A stretch of DNA of 64,000 nucleotides, taken from positions 56,650,528 to 56,714,527 of the forward strand of contig OY720345.1 of the NCBI GenBank assembly GCA_963082975.1, read 5' to 3'. This document shows, one piece after another, positions 37,796 through 49,400 of this stretch; positions within the stretch are counted from its first letter, which is position 1; every line of letters begins with the position of its first letter. Under the pieces are notes generated by a model. It did not search any database. It worked only from the letters and a program-made list of their open reading frames with translations, and had not been told where the DNA came from. The position numbers were made by a program, and so were the translations under genes. Source of the DNA: Labia minor (Eukaryota > Arthropoda > Insecta > Dermaptera > Spongiphoridae).

Positions 37796-40700
37796 CTATA
37801 CAGGAATAGGGAGTTCTCTTGCAATAAGCACTAAAATAGTTTCTGGAGTTAGTCTCCAATTTTCTATCGCTTTAGAAACTGAACACCATTTTTCTCCATG
37901 ATGAGGTTCGGCGGCTATACACCTCTTTTTTACATCTTCCTGTTGATCCTAAAAGAAAATTCATTTTTGTTTAAACAATGAAAAGTTAAATAATGAATAG
38001 AATAATTACCTCAGTTCCATTTAATAATTCAAATTTATAAAAATAAGCCCACGCATCGCCTAGATCAGGATCAACCTTTATTGTTCTATTAAACCATTCT
38101 CTGCATTTTGAGATCCTTCGCTCAGTCCAAAATAATTTTGAAACAGCTAGCAATACTTGAGGATCATGTTCACAGCGTTTAAGGGCATCAACACTTTTAG
38201 TTTTTCGCTGTGGTCTCGGTTCCATGAAAATAGCTTCAGCCCAAAGAATTCCGGCTGTAGGACACTCTTGAAGTGCTTTTGCTATTAATGTAGAAGCTAT
38301 ATCTCGCAATCCAGCACGACTTTCGATTCGAATTGCTTCTAACCAGAGTTCAGCACAGTGGGGATTCCGTAAACGAGCTTTCTCCAAAACAGAACGAGCC
38401 TTTGTAAGTTGTTTTCTACGTTCTTCTAATCCAGCTAACATTCTCCACAATGGAACAGACGTTGGACATTTTTTTATCTGAAAATTAATAAGATTATATT
38501 ATTTTGGAATTTTTAATAAATAAATGTATTTAGTTGTAAAATAATAAATATTTTAAAGTAAAATAAAGAAGTTAATTAAATTTAATAGCGTTGAATATTT
38601 TTCACATATAGTATATTAATTATTTTATAAACATATGATTATTAAACTAATAAACTAGATTTAATTTAATAAAACACTTACACCAGCTGAATAGGTTGCG
38701 TGAGCATCTTCAATTAGATTCTGTTGTTCTTTAATTTGACCTTTCATTAACCATAATTTCGGAAATTCCCCAAATCTTTGTAGTGCCTCATCAAGAAGAT
38801 TTATAGCTTGTTCAAGATTATTAAGAGCCCATTCAAGTTTGGCAGATTTCATCATAACTCTATCATCAAATTTTAAGGGGAAAATTAATTATTATTATAA
38901 AAAATTACTTTTGGTATATAATTTAAATGTTTAAAAATGTATAAAAATAAAATCAACCTGGGCGTTGGTGCTGAAGCTCGAGCCTTTGCTAAAAGTCTTC
39001 TTGCTCTTTCATATTCACTATTTTCGGATTCTAATTTTACAGCAGCTAACCAGATTTCCTCTGAATTAGGATTAGCTTGAAAAGCTAATGATAAAATTCC
39101 TCTTGCAGCTGGAACATCACCCTTGACAATTCAAAAAAAAATCAATTGTTAATGAAAATATATTTTGTATTATATAATAATCTCAAATTAGAATCTAATG
39201 TGTGAAATTAATAAAAATGTGTATTTTAAAAATAAATTATTACAGCCATCCATTTAGACTTGGCTCCCATCAACCAGAGAACTTCAGATTTTGGACAATG
39301 GGCTACAGCTTTTTGCAAAAGAGCTTCAAGGCTTTCACGTGTTCCATAATTTTTTTCAAAATAGGCTGCTCGAAGCCATATAGATTTTTTAGAAGGGAAC
39401 TTAAGCAGAGCATGAGTATAAATTGCTCGAGCACATTCATAGGCTTGTTGTGAAGCACACTAAAATAAAATAAAAAATTTTCATAATCATAAAATAAACT
39501 TTGTTATATTTTAATAATATTACAAAAATAAAAAACAGTTTTTAGAAAATATTGATTTATATTTGTCAAACTTACACCTTCAGCATCTTCCATCCAAGTA
39601 TGTTTTCGATCTTCATCATCAACACCAATTCCAATAATAGACCGAACAAGAACTTGGCACGTGTGAACTGATCCAGACTTTTCAGCTTCAATTGCTTCTT
39701 TAAGCCATTGATCACGATTGATTTCAACTCCATTTGCACTAAGTGATGCTATAGCTTTAATTAAAATAAAAAACGACTTATTATTAAAGCTATACAATTT
39801 AAATTAAAAAATATTATATAAAAGATACATTATATGCAAAATATTTACCTCTATCTATTATTTTTTCTACCATACTATTGTTCTTATTAGCTTCTTCTAA
39901 TTTTGCAGCTGTAGTCCAGATTTGTCTATCAGTTGGAATATTTTCACGAGCTTTATTTAATACTTTTCGAGCATTTTCATATGTTTCAAGACGAGCAAGA
40001 GCTAACCAAAGTTCCACACTTGTTGAACAACATTCAACTGCACGCGAAAGTAAAATTCGTGCATCTTCAGGCTCTTCTAATTCTACTGCAGCTTTCCAAA
40101 GACGAACTGAATTGGGAATATGTTCTAAAGCTTTTCTGTTGATATACAAATAAATTACAAATTATTTTTTCTACTAAAAAAAATAAAAATAAAACACGGA
40201 ACCAATTAAATATGAAATAATTACCTATATACTCGACGTTTAGCTTTTGTTTCACTTTCAAGGTCAGCTGCTTTAATCCAGATTCGAACAGAATGTGGTT
40301 GGTGACGAACTGCCTGCGCTATTACTGCTCGGGCAGTGTCAGGTGGCTGTAATCGAGCTGCTTCTAGCCAGAGATCTTCAGATTTTGGATTCACCTTAAA
40401 AGAATAAATTTAATGAATTAATATTATATTATATATAATCCATAATAAAAAAAATAGTGTAAAGGATTTATTAAATAACAAATAAATGAAATTAATACAA
40501 TATTAATATTTAAATATAGATCGAATTAAATTTTAATCAACGAATGTTGATGACCTGTTGATATCCTGATATAATTAATAATTGACTAAATTTCTTGTTC
40601 TTATACCTATTTCAATATTCAAGAAATATAGATCATATGAAACAAATTTAGTGAAAATACAAAATATTTAGTATTAGTTAATATCTATTGGATAATTACC

Positions 40701-42678
40701 TCACATCCTTTCATTATAAGGTTTCTTGCAGCTTGCACTTTACCAGTAACTTCTTCTAAACGTGCAGAAGCAACCCATGCAGGAGGATGGTTAGGATTTG
40801 TTTCTCGAACAGATTTAAGTAATAATCGAGCTTTCTTGATATCACTATTAAAAAATATTAAAATTAAATATGATAATTGGTTAATTATAAAAAAAATAGA
40901 AAAGTGAGTAGTACTTAATATCTCCTCCGTATGTTGGGATCATGGATTGAAGATCAGTTAAATAACCTTTAGGATCAACCACTGTTTGTCCTTCTACAGA
41001 ATCTGAGACCTGGCTAAGTTTTACAGTCATTAAAGTATTTCTAGCTTGTCCTATTTTACACAAATCCAAATCTCCAGTAGGGGTTAACATTCCTAGAATT
41101 TTCAAGTAAAATATTAATTAATAAACAAAAGGGATTAATATGATTAATATTAATTTAATGAAAATAATACCTGGAGTATTAAAACCTGATGTCGAAGGAA
41201 ATGCTGAAGCAATTCCGCTACTGGGATCGATTGAGGTATTTGAATCACCTCCTAAGTTTCTTGCTAAAACTGAATCAGGTAGAGGTGTAAATTTTTCAGC
41301 TCGAGGATTTCTCATTTTTCTATTTCGTGCATCCCCTACTTCTGGGACATTTCTCCATTCATCCTCAGAAACACTTGTGAGTCCTATAAACAAATAAAAT
41401 AATTGAAAAAAGTTTTAATTGTTTAAAAAAATTAAATTTAAGAAAATTTTCAAAAATTATTTTTTTTATTTATCAGGAAATATAAATAATTATTAAATAC
41501 CTCTTTTTAAATCACTAAATTGTTGCTGAATCTTTGGGCGTTCCTGTCTGTATCTTTCCAATTCTTCTTTTAATCTTTTCTCTCGGTATTCCTTTCGCTT
41601 TTCATCCATCCTCTTGTCAATTGCTTCATATATTTGGTCAGCTTCTTCATCATCTTTGTCATAGGGATCTTTACTAAATAAAGATCCTCCATATCCCGAA
41701 AACTAAAAACAAATTCTTTTGAATATTTTTAAAGAGTGAATTTTTCAATTCCCCAGGGGCCCGCTGACGAAGGCTGACTAAAATGGGCTTTATATCCAGA
41801 TAACCAATAAAACTAAATAAATAATAAAAAGAGGAAAATTAAATATTTCTAAAGCCAAAAAGGAGATAGAACAGGAAAGTTGAAAATTAATCAACACACA
41901 CTTTTTTTCTAAATTAATTATGAGATTTCAGATGCAAGTCGCATCCATTTTCAAAATGATCACAGAAATTGTAATTATAACAATAGCAATTTATTAAAAA
42001 GAATGGTGTAATTTAAATAAAAATTAATTTATTATTAAAATATAAAAGCAATGATCAAAAAGACTAATATAAAAGAACAAGTATTAAATAAATAATTTTA
42101 ATTCTTTCAACCATTTATTGCTATTTAATACTCAAATTTGCCGGCGCGCGGGGGGAAATCCCGTAAATCTCAAAAAAAATATAATTTTATCTATGTATAT
42201 CTAGTTGAATAAAGATTTAAATTAAATGTTTCTAATTATTACTTCATCATAATTGGAATCATTAAGATCTTCATCTTCATCTTCTTCTTCTTCTTTTTGT
42301 TGGCCTTTTTTCCTTTTATTTGGTGGAGCATGCCTATCATCTCTATAAATATTAAAGAAAATCATTAGAATAGAAAATAAATCATTGAAATAAAGAATAA
42401 TTTAAAATTTTTGACAACTTACGAAACATCATTGGCATCTCGGGCTGGACCAATATCAGAACGGGTAGTAAATCCAGTAGCTCTAATAATTATTAAAAGA
42501 TTAATTAATTAGTGAATATATTCTAGATTAAGCAAATAGATAAATATAATAATATATATCATTTTTTAATTTATGAAAATTACCCTCGACCAACTCCAGC
42601 AACATATCCTAAAGGTGCGGGGACACCCATAAAGTGTTTCTTATTCCTATTTACAAGTGCTGCTGGTGGAACAGCCAT
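37796..42678 (-). CDS. PRPF6: Pre-mRNA-processing factor 6, U4/U6.U5 tri-snRNP component
   Basis: Scaffold linking U5 with U4/U6 in the tri-snRNP; nuclear. Fifteen exons stay in phase to 935 codons, against 941 in human: 42678-42584, 42482-42423, 42342-42243, 41702-41501, 41383-41171, 41092-40915, 40844-40700, 40394-40225, 40135-39849, 39754-39576, 39459-39244, 39121-38958, 38859-38682, 38477-38010, 37948-37796. The N-terminal PRP1 domain starts [18 protein letters not shown] and contains [18 protein letters not shown] and an acidic [11 protein letters not shown] run. The rest is HAT/TPR repeats ([60 protein letters not shown]). The C-terminus is [10 protein letters not shown]. Confidence 0.95.
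41745..42160. repeat. Probable decayed insertion in PRPF6 intron 3, GC-rich at both ends
   Basis: In an otherwise AT-rich intron, one end reads TTCCCCAGGGGCCCGCTGACG (41748 on) and the other GCCGGCGCGCGGGGGGAAAT (about 42138 on). TTCCCC and GGGGAA face each other in inverted orientation, but the match beyond that is poor and no target duplication was found. It makes this intron (540 bp) the longest in the gene. Confidence 0.35.
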
Positions 42679-43070
42679 TTTTATTTATGAATATTTAAAA
42701 ATCTATAAGAAAAAATATATAATTATATTATGCAGTCTTTAATATTTAATTTAGAAATACCAAATTATTATTGTCTAAACGACTTAAGGTTATATTGGGT
42801 TATATTTATTTCAAAAAATTAACTTACTTATAAGATGAGAGATGGCGTTTTTTACTTGAAAAAATTGTTCAATTTCAAACTTAAATATCTATTAATAATA
42901 TTATTTCTTGTATATTTCTATTATATATTCCCCCCGCATTCTCATATAATATTCAAGGTGTATTGTAAAATTGGAGAAAAACTAAATCTCTTAATCTTTT
43001 TATTATACGAATTATGTATTATTTGGAAAATAATCAACAAATAATTAATATTATAATCATAATTTTTTTT

Positions 43071-43701
43071 GGTAATTGTCCTGTTGAGTCCCGCAGCTAG
43101 GTAGATGAATGAATATCTAAATGAAACTTACATAGGCGGATTCCTTGTATGATTCTTAACAACTTTTACTGAGGACATTTTGCATGATCTCTTTTAGTTT
43201 AATTAATAAAAATTAATTAATTCCCCGATGTATACTTATATGTCTCCTAATACATTTTGATTATGTTTTCTTTTATGGCTGTAGGTGGCAGCACCACGGC
43301 ACACTATCAAAGTCGTTGGAATTCAACGTTGAGATAAGATACAAGTTGTTGATATAGTTCAAATTTTGAATTATAATTTCTTCTAAAAGGAAGATACCCA
43401 CCACCTTGCCCCCACCGAAAAGTCGTTGTAGGAATTCAACGTCGGGTTAGAATTGAAGTTGCTGTTTATTCATGCCGTGGTGCTGCCACCTACAGTCATA
43501 AAAGAAAACATAATCAAAATGTATTAGGAGACATAAGTATACATCGGGGAATTAATTAATTTTTATTAATTAAACTAAAAGAGATCATGCAAAAAGTCCT
43601 TAGTAAAAGTTGTTAAGAATCATACAAGGAATCCGCCAATGTAAGTTTCATTTAGATATTCATTCATCTACCTAGCTGCGGGACTCAACAGGACAATTAC
43701 C
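43071..43701. mobile_element. Foldback element with 230-bp inverted arms
   Basis: The arm at 43071-43301 (GGTAATTGTCCTGTTGAGTC ...) is nearly identical to the reverse complement of 43473-43701 (... GACTCAACAGGACAATTACC). The 170-bp centre carries a diverged direct repeat: AAAGTCGTTG then GAATTCAACGT at about 43310 and again at about 43423. Both flanks are eight or more T residues (43063-43070 and 43702-43709), so an 8-bp duplication is possible but uninformative. No coding potential. It lies just upstream of PRPF6. Confidence 0.85.
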
Positions 43702-44169
43702 TTTTTTTTTATTTAGAATATTTATATATATATATATATTAGAGGGAATCACACTTTTAGTTGAATAACTAATAATATTAAACCACAGACTATCTATAAG
43801 ATGCCCCCACTCCGGGTTAAATTTTGAAGCAAAGTTTTAGCACATCGCGCCACCTGATATCGCTGTACTATAACTAATTTTATAAAAAACCGGGCTTGTG
43901 TGTGTGTGTCTGTGATTTTTTTTTTTTTTTTTTTTTTGAAGGAATATTGTGAATGTTGGGAATTAAAAAATTGTAGAAAATTTTCTGTTAAATGAAAAAT
44001 TATCTATTTGGAGATAAATATTGGTTTAATTCCAAATAAATAATTTTTAATTAAAATGAAAATTTTCTACAATCTTTTTATGTAATTAACATATCTAAAA
44101 GAAACGAATAATTTTTTATGTATATAAACAATATATATTTGAATATTAATGAAAATTATAAAATTATAT

Positions 44170-44390
44170 TTAGAAATTATGTGGTGATCTCACTATTAAA
44201 CATATCTTATTTACATATTGTTTTTTCATATATTGTGAGACGTATAAATTTACACCTTTGAAAATAGTTTTATTATTAAATACACAAAACATATTATCTT
44301 GGGTTACTTTCTGAGGTATCACTCCACGGTTTAACTTTTTCTTCTCGCTTGTTGTAAAATCGCTGTTTTCATGATTAATCCATCTGAGAA
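44170..44390 (-). pseudogene. THAP-domain second-half remnant in family B copy 1
   Basis: A TTTCTCAG acceptor precedes a frame reading WINHENSDFTTSEKKKL then NRGVIPQKV. The H..SDF....KKL..G.IP pattern matches the C-terminal half of THAP domains (CxxHF..DF...LK..AVP), but the CxxH core is degraded to NH. The frame then runs into non-THAP sequence. The same block lies on the plus strand at the right edge (63812-64000). Taken as a decayed exon. Confidence 0.5.
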
Positions 44391-44725
44391 ATGATAACAA
44401 ATAATTTTAAAATAGTTTAATATATATGTTTGGAATATCGAATTTTAAGTACATGGGTTGATCGACAGGTTATAAATATGGTCTGTTTAATAAAAACTTA
44501 GCCTATTGTCTTGGATCAGGTATACGAGGAAATAGAAGAATAGTTAAATTAGAAAGAAACTCGTTCATTTTCAATAGACAACATATAATAATAATATATT
44601 CAAATATTTTATTTTATATGTACATAATTCAGTAATACTGATTATTAATGTAAATATAAATAATAATATTTAATATGGCAAATATGTAAAATTTTGTAAA
44701 TAAATAAAATATTTAATAATATATT

Positions 44726-45268
44726 GGTATATATTTATGACCCCCTACACCTCGCAGAATTTGATGAAACTTCGCCAGTTGATTCTTTGAATAATTCTAA
44801 GAAACTTTTTCCTTAGGCATTTCTTGAGAGAACTTCTAGTTTTCGAGATACAAGTGATTAAAGATTGGATATCAATCCATTGATATCCCATTTAGCTACC
44901 ATGTCTTAGCAGTTTGACCAGCAGAGGGCGCGACTAATTTTCGGTTTTTTTCTGTTCGGATTGTATATAGAAAAATTAAAAAATTAATTAATAAAATAAT
45001 TTTCCTATATCCCAACCGAACCGAAAAAAACTAAAATTAGTGAATATGTGAATAATTAGTGAATTAGTCAATGAAAATTTCTTAATGGCAGCACATTTCG
45101 ACATTCATAACCATCTAATTGATATCCAATCTTTAATCACTTGTATCTCGAAAACTAGAAGTTCTCCCAAGAAATGCCTAAGGAAAAAGTTTCTTAGAAT
45201 TAATCAAAGAATCAACTGGCGAAGTTTCATCAAATTCTGCGAGGTGTAGGGGGTCATAAATATATACC
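44726..45268. mobile_element. MITE family D, copy 1, long inverted ends
   Basis: The ends GGTATATATTTATGACCCCC and its reverse complement extend as inverted arms of about 145 bp (44726-44870 and 45121-45268). The arms contain TACACCTCGCAGAATTTG and CTTGTATCTCGAAAAC-type segments. ATT flanks both ends (3 bp, weak). The centre holds GCAGAGGGCGCGACTAATTTTCGG. Copy 2 at 48847-49400 interrupts another repeat, whose empty site is visible at about 46030-46050. Confidence 0.8.
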
Positions 45269-45375
45269 ATTGCTGCTTTCGGATTTCGAATTTTTATGGA
45301 CGATGTAGTCTGTGGCGAGGGGACCACAATGACACACATGGACCACATGACATGGACACACAACTGGGGGATGAT

Positions 45376-45740
45376 TTTACAAGTCCAAGAAAATAAATTC
45401 AAATTTTGTCTTCTGCAGTAGTGCGATCTCGAGAGCGCCTGGGGAGTTAAAAATTGGATGCCTGCAGCGCCAACTATTTCAGAGGTTTCCTAAGAGTGGG
45501 ATAGCCTTGGGCCCATCCCACTCCTGGGCAGCCTTTGAATCCGTGTTTTTAGTGTTTCTAGGGCATAAATAGTTTGCGCTGCAGGCATCCAATTTTTCCT
45601 GGGCAGCCTTTGAATCCGTGTTTTTAGTGTTTCTAGGGCATAAATAGTTTGCGCTGCAGGCATCCAATTTTTAACTCCCCAGGCGCTCTCGAGATCGCAC
45701 TACTGCAGAAGACAAAATTTGAATTTATTTTCTTGGACAT
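45376..45740. repeat. Inverted repeat with a tandem-duplicated core
   Basis: About 105 bp at 45376-45482 (TTACAAGTCCAAGAAAATAA ... GCAGTAGTGCGATCTCGAG ... GGATGCCTGCAGCGC) is repeated inverted at 45637-45740. Between them a 72-75-bp unit (CCTGGGCAGCCTTTGAATCC ...) occurs twice in tandem at about 45525-45671. The short minus frame here simply repeats ACSANYLCPRNTKN and is a by-product. Diverged single copies of the arm lie at 54449-54545, 54826-54892 and, inverted, 60850-60940. Confidence 0.8.
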
Positions 45741-45816
45741 CTTATAGATAGTCTGTGGATGGGCCTGTATTAAACCTAATATACCTACTGTAGCTAAGAA
45801 ACACAACATCACAGAC

Positions 45817-46960
45817 CAGGGGGAGGACACGCAATGTTATTTTTTTGAAACAGCGTTTAGCGCTGCTGCTTCAAAGTGTCTCTTATATGAACTAATTGAG
45901 ATAAAAAAACCGACCTGGCACCATTTTTAAAATCCATTTTGAATTATTTGAATGAGAGGAGCGCGGGAGGAATGAAAAAATTATGAAATTTTTCAGTTAA
46001 GTGAAAAATTATTTATTTAGAGCTAAAACTGACATTTCAGAAATAATTTTTTTTTTTTCAGAAAATTGCTGAAATGTTGGTCTTATCCCCAAATAAATAA
46101 TTTTTCACTTAACTGAAAAATTTCATAATTTGCATGTCTAGAAGAAAAGAATAATGTTGTATGTGGCATATTTATTTGAAAATAGATTATTACAAAATAT
46201 CATTAACAATAATGATGTGTATCTCATTTGTAAACAAATCTTTTATATATATTTTTCTTTAAACATATTATATTAAATTTCTCACTTAAATAAACATTAC
46301 ACAATTTTTCAATTATAGAATTATATAAATTGCACATCTAAAATGAAAAGAATAATGTTCTATGTAACCTATATATTTAATAAATAGATTATTATTGTGA
46401 CATGTTTTTAAACAAAATTAAAAAAAATTTATAAAATTTATACAACTGAGGTGTATATTCCTCTGTTTTCCCAACCTTGGATATTCCATTATTAAATATC
46501 ACAAAACCTACCATCTTGATTTATATTCAAGGGTATCCTTCCATGAATTAATTTCTTCTTTTCAGGTGTGTAGAAATCATAATCATTAAAATGAAGTTTG
46601 CATACTCGATATTTTAGCAGACTATTATACTTATTATTATTATTATACTCGTTGGCAACCAGAACAAGTCCTCGTTCTTCTCCAGGTAGAGAATTTGTAA
46701 CACAATTCTTATGAATACAATCTAAAAACTGCAAAATCAAAAATTTATTTATATGTAAATATATTATATAACTTTATCAATATCATTAATAGTAAAATTA
46801 TATTAATTATACTTACTTTATTATTATTCATATTGATCGCAATTGGAGGGTGTCGGATCAGTCAGATAATATATTTACAATTGTTTCAAATTGTTTAGGT
46901 TAGACAATCAGATGTTTACATGTTTACACTGGTTTACACCAGTTTACACTTTCACAATAT
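45817..46960 (-). mobile_element. Family A element, copy 1, carrying a THAP mini-gene
   Basis: Begins CAGGGGGAGGACACGCAATG at 45817. The block is shared with copy 2 (48606-50290) and, inverted, copy 3 (54443-53144). It contains a pair of AATTTTTCAGTTAAGTG-type inverted segments (46005 and 46100), then the THAP mini-gene on the minus strand, and ends in GTTTACACTGGTTTACACC repeats near 46920-46945. The far boundary is not defined; sequence shared with copy 3 continues to about 46975. Confidence 0.6.
46492..46831 (-). CDS. Short THAP-domain protein, family A copy 1
   Basis: Exon 1 (46831-46817) encodes MNNNK and ends at a GTAAGT donor. Exon 2 (46728-46492) follows TTTTGCAG. Together they give 83 codons. 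The THAP zinc signature is complete: CIHKNC, about 40 residues, then CKLHF, followed by DYDFYTPEKKKL and GRIPL. That fits C-x2-4-C-x35-50-C-x2-H of DNA-binding THAP domains. Nothing follows the domain but a stop, so it would be a bare DNA-binding domain, as in repressor-type products of P-like transposons. An AAT microsatellite inside codes for NNNN. Expression is unknown; a 2-bp difference from copy 3 restores the frame. Confidence 0.6.
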
Positions 46961-46975
46961 TTAAAATGATTCAAT

Positions 46976-47105
46976 ATCTCTCCAATATCTCTGACATCCT
47001 TTCCCATATTATCCACCCACCGTGTCCTTCGACTTCCAAGAGGACGTTACCAACTCGGTCTCCCTACCAATATATTTTTTGCCATTTTATCTTCTCCCAT
47101 TCTAG
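46976..47105 (-). pseudogene. LINE 3' fragment
   Basis: On the minus strand this matches 2740-2850: GTGGCTAGAATGGGAG, AAAAAATATATTGGTAGGGA, GACACGGTGGGTGGATAATA. It is the end of a non-LTR ORF2 (the HVARM ... GRPSGKRP region) with frameshifts. Confidence 0.75.
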
Positions 47106-47496
47106 CCACATAAGTAAAATAAGATGTAAAACATTGATAGTAATTTTGAAAAATACAATTTTATTTTCTAAAAAAATACAAATAAGATATAAAAATATAT
47201 ACAAATATAGATATACAACAGGGAAAATTTTGAACAAAAAACTATCAATTAAAGCTAATATTTTTGAAGTGTGGTTTTTGAAGAAACAAACCCCTTTATG
47301 AAGAGGTATTTAACAGTATGGACACATAAAACAGGTCAGACTTTTTTATTATGCGCCGAGCAAACCCGGCTTACAAATTAATTGACATTACAATATATTT
47401 ACAATTATACATTAGTCAAAATAAAGAATCATTTGACATATTTTAGACTTGTATAAATCAAAGAAAACTATTAGTCTTCATTATTAAGCATAATTT
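47106..47496. other. Non-coding stretch downstream of the zinc-finger gene
   Basis: AT-rich; no element boundary or gene recognised. It includes the presumed 3' UTR of the C2H2 gene. Confidence 0.4.
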
Positions 47497-48467
47497 TCAA
47501 ACAGTATGTATTAATAAATTTAATTTCTTATTATGTTTTTTGACAATAATTAATTGATTCAATAAGTGTTTGTCTACTGTATGAATTAATAAATGTGAAT
47601 TTAAACAAGATTTCCTATTAAATTTCTTTTTACAATAATTACATTCAAAATGTTTTTCGCCTGTATGAGTTAATAAATGATCATTTAAATGTGATTTCCG
47701 ATTAAAATTCTTTTTACAATAATTACATTCAAAAGGCTTTTCACCTGTATGAATTAATAAATGTTTGTTTAAATCTGATTTCCGAGTAAATTTCTTTTTA
47801 CAATAATTACATTCAAAATGTTTTTCTCCTGTATGAATTAATAAATGATTATTTAAACTTGAATTCCGATTAAATTTCTTTTTACAATAATTACATTCAA
47901 AAGGCTTTTCACCTGTAGGAGTTAATAAATTCGGAATTAAATATGGTATATGATTATCCTTAATGTTAAAATTATTACATTGAAAATGCCTGTCTTCTGT
48001 ATGGTTTGAATTTGTATCTTCACCATATTTTTCGTCTAAATATTTCTCTGTATCCTTTTTGAGTTTTACATAATTTTTAAAAATTGAAAATATATTTTTA
48101 TGAAAACATTTTTTTAGATGTTTAGATAAAAATTCCTCACTAATGAAATTATTATGACAATATACACAAGAATACAGAGGACCTAAAAAGAGAATTGTTT
48201 TCATTATTTTAAATTATCATATTTGACATATTTAAATATTTAATAATTCAATTTAATGAATAATATAATTACAAATATTATTAAAATAAAATGTTATTGA
48301 CAATTATCATTACTTTAGATCATAAAACATAAAAATATATATTAACTATATATATTGGACATTTTCTGTCTTGTGAATAAAGATCCATTTTTGATAAATG
48401 GAAAATCATAGAAATAAATCTTACCTATATATATTGGATATTTTCTGTCTTGTGAATAAAGATCCAT
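47497..48467 (-). CDS. C2H2 zinc-finger protein inside the transposon nest
   Basis: Exon 1 (48467-48425) encodes MDLYSQDRKYPIYIG up to a GTAAGA donor. Exon 2 (48182-47497) follows CTCTTTTTAG. They join in phase to 242 codons. After an atypical N-terminal finger (CVYCHNNF ... HLKKCFH) and a spacer come four regular C2H2 fingers of the form ECNYCKKKFNRKSxLNxHLLIH with TGEK(P/H)F linkers, then a fifth that is broken near the stop. The fingers are very alike, suggesting recent expansion. Probably a nuclear DNA-binding protein. It lies between two transposon copies, and exon 1 with its donor flank is duplicated at 48345-48402. It may be a young lineage-specific gene. Confidence 0.75.
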
Positions 48468-48480
48468 TTTTAATTGACTA
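48345..48480 (-). repeat. Tandem duplication of the C2H2 gene's first exon
   Basis: About 55 bp (TATATATTGGA[C/T]ATTTTCTGTC ... AAAGATCCATTTTT) occurs at 48345-48402 and again at 48426-48480. Each copy includes the ATG GAT CTT TAT start, but only the 48426-48480 copy has the GTAAGA donor intact directly after the coding part. Confidence 0.8.
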
Positions 48481-48846
48481 AAGTGTTATCAATTATAAAA
48501 TATATACTAGGTAATAAGTAATATAAACGTTTTATATTTTGATTTTTAATTACAATCATAAAAACTGATAAAAACAATCAAACATTCGTCTTTAAGGTAC
48601 GGATCCAGGGGGAGGACACGCAATGTTATTTTTTTGAAACAGCGTTTAGCGCTGCTGCTTCAAAGTGTCTCTTATATGAACTAATTGAGATAAAAAAACC
48701 GGCCTGGCACCTGGCACCATTTTTAAAATCCATTTTGAATTATTTGAATGAGAGGAGCGCGGGAGGAATGAAAAAATTATGAAATTTTTCAGTTAAGTGA
48801 AAAATTATTTATTTAGAGCTAAAACTGACATTTCAGAAATAATTTT

Positions 48847-49400
48847 GGTATATATTTATGACCCCCTACACCTCGCAGAATTTGATGAAACTTCGCCAGT
48901 TGATTCTTTGATTAATTCTAAGAAACTTTTTCCTTAGGCATTTCTTGGGAGAACTTCTAGTTTTCGAGATACAAGTGATTAAAGATTGGATATCAATCCA
49001 TCGATATCCCATTTAGCTACCATGTCTTAGCAGTTTGACCAGCAGAGGGCGCGACTAATTTTCGGTTTTTTTAGTTCGGATTGTATATAGAAAAATTAAA
49101 AAATTAATTAATAAAATATTTTTACTATATCCAAACCGAACAGAAAAAAACTAAAATTAGTGAATATGTGAATAATTAGTGAATTAGTTAATGAAAATTT
49201 CTTAATGGCTGCACATTTCGACATTCATAACCATCTAATTGATATCCAATCTTTAATCACTTGTATCTCGAAAACTAGAAGTTCTCCCAAGAAATGCCTA
49301 AGGAAAAAGTTTCTTAGAATTAATCAAAGAATCAACTGGCGAAGTTTCATCAAATTCTGTGAGGTGTAGGGGGTCATAAATATATATAAATATAAAATTA
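48847..49400. mobile_element. MITE family D, copy 2
   Basis: Same inverted-end structure as the copy at 44726-45268, with GGTATATATTTATGACCCCC on the left and GGGGGTCATAAATATATA on the right. It lies within family A copy 2. Family A copy 1 shows the uninterrupted site (TTTCAGAAATAATTTTTT near 46030). Confidence 0.8.

Larger units (their letters stand above)
43784..45767 (-). mobile_element. Family B element, copy 1 (P-like, decayed THAP gene)
   Basis: The left end CACAGACTATCTATAAGATG at 43784-43803 is repeated inverted at 45738-45757. The right end continues ten bases to GGGCCTG at 45767. TATTAAAC at 43776-43783 recurs at 45768-45775, a likely 8-bp target duplication. On the minus strand a decayed coding block (44400-44170) reads NSDFTTSEKKKLNRGVIP, which resembles the second half of a THAP domain. 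A MITE (44726-45268) and an inverted block (45376-45740) interrupt it. The segment 44165-44725 recurs inverted at about 63440-64000. Confidence 0.6.

Noticed and set aside
39878..40153. Plus-strand frame opposite PRPF6 exon 9
   Set aside because: Shadow of a well-supported PRPF6 exon on the other strand.
43905..43937. GT microsatellite plus T run as a possible retroposon tail
   Set aside because: It is an internal constant part of family B, present at the same place in copy 2.
45479..45667. Frame with two copies of ACSANYLCPRNTKN
   Set aside because: Arises from the tandem-duplicated core of an inverted repeat; no domain and stops in sister copies.
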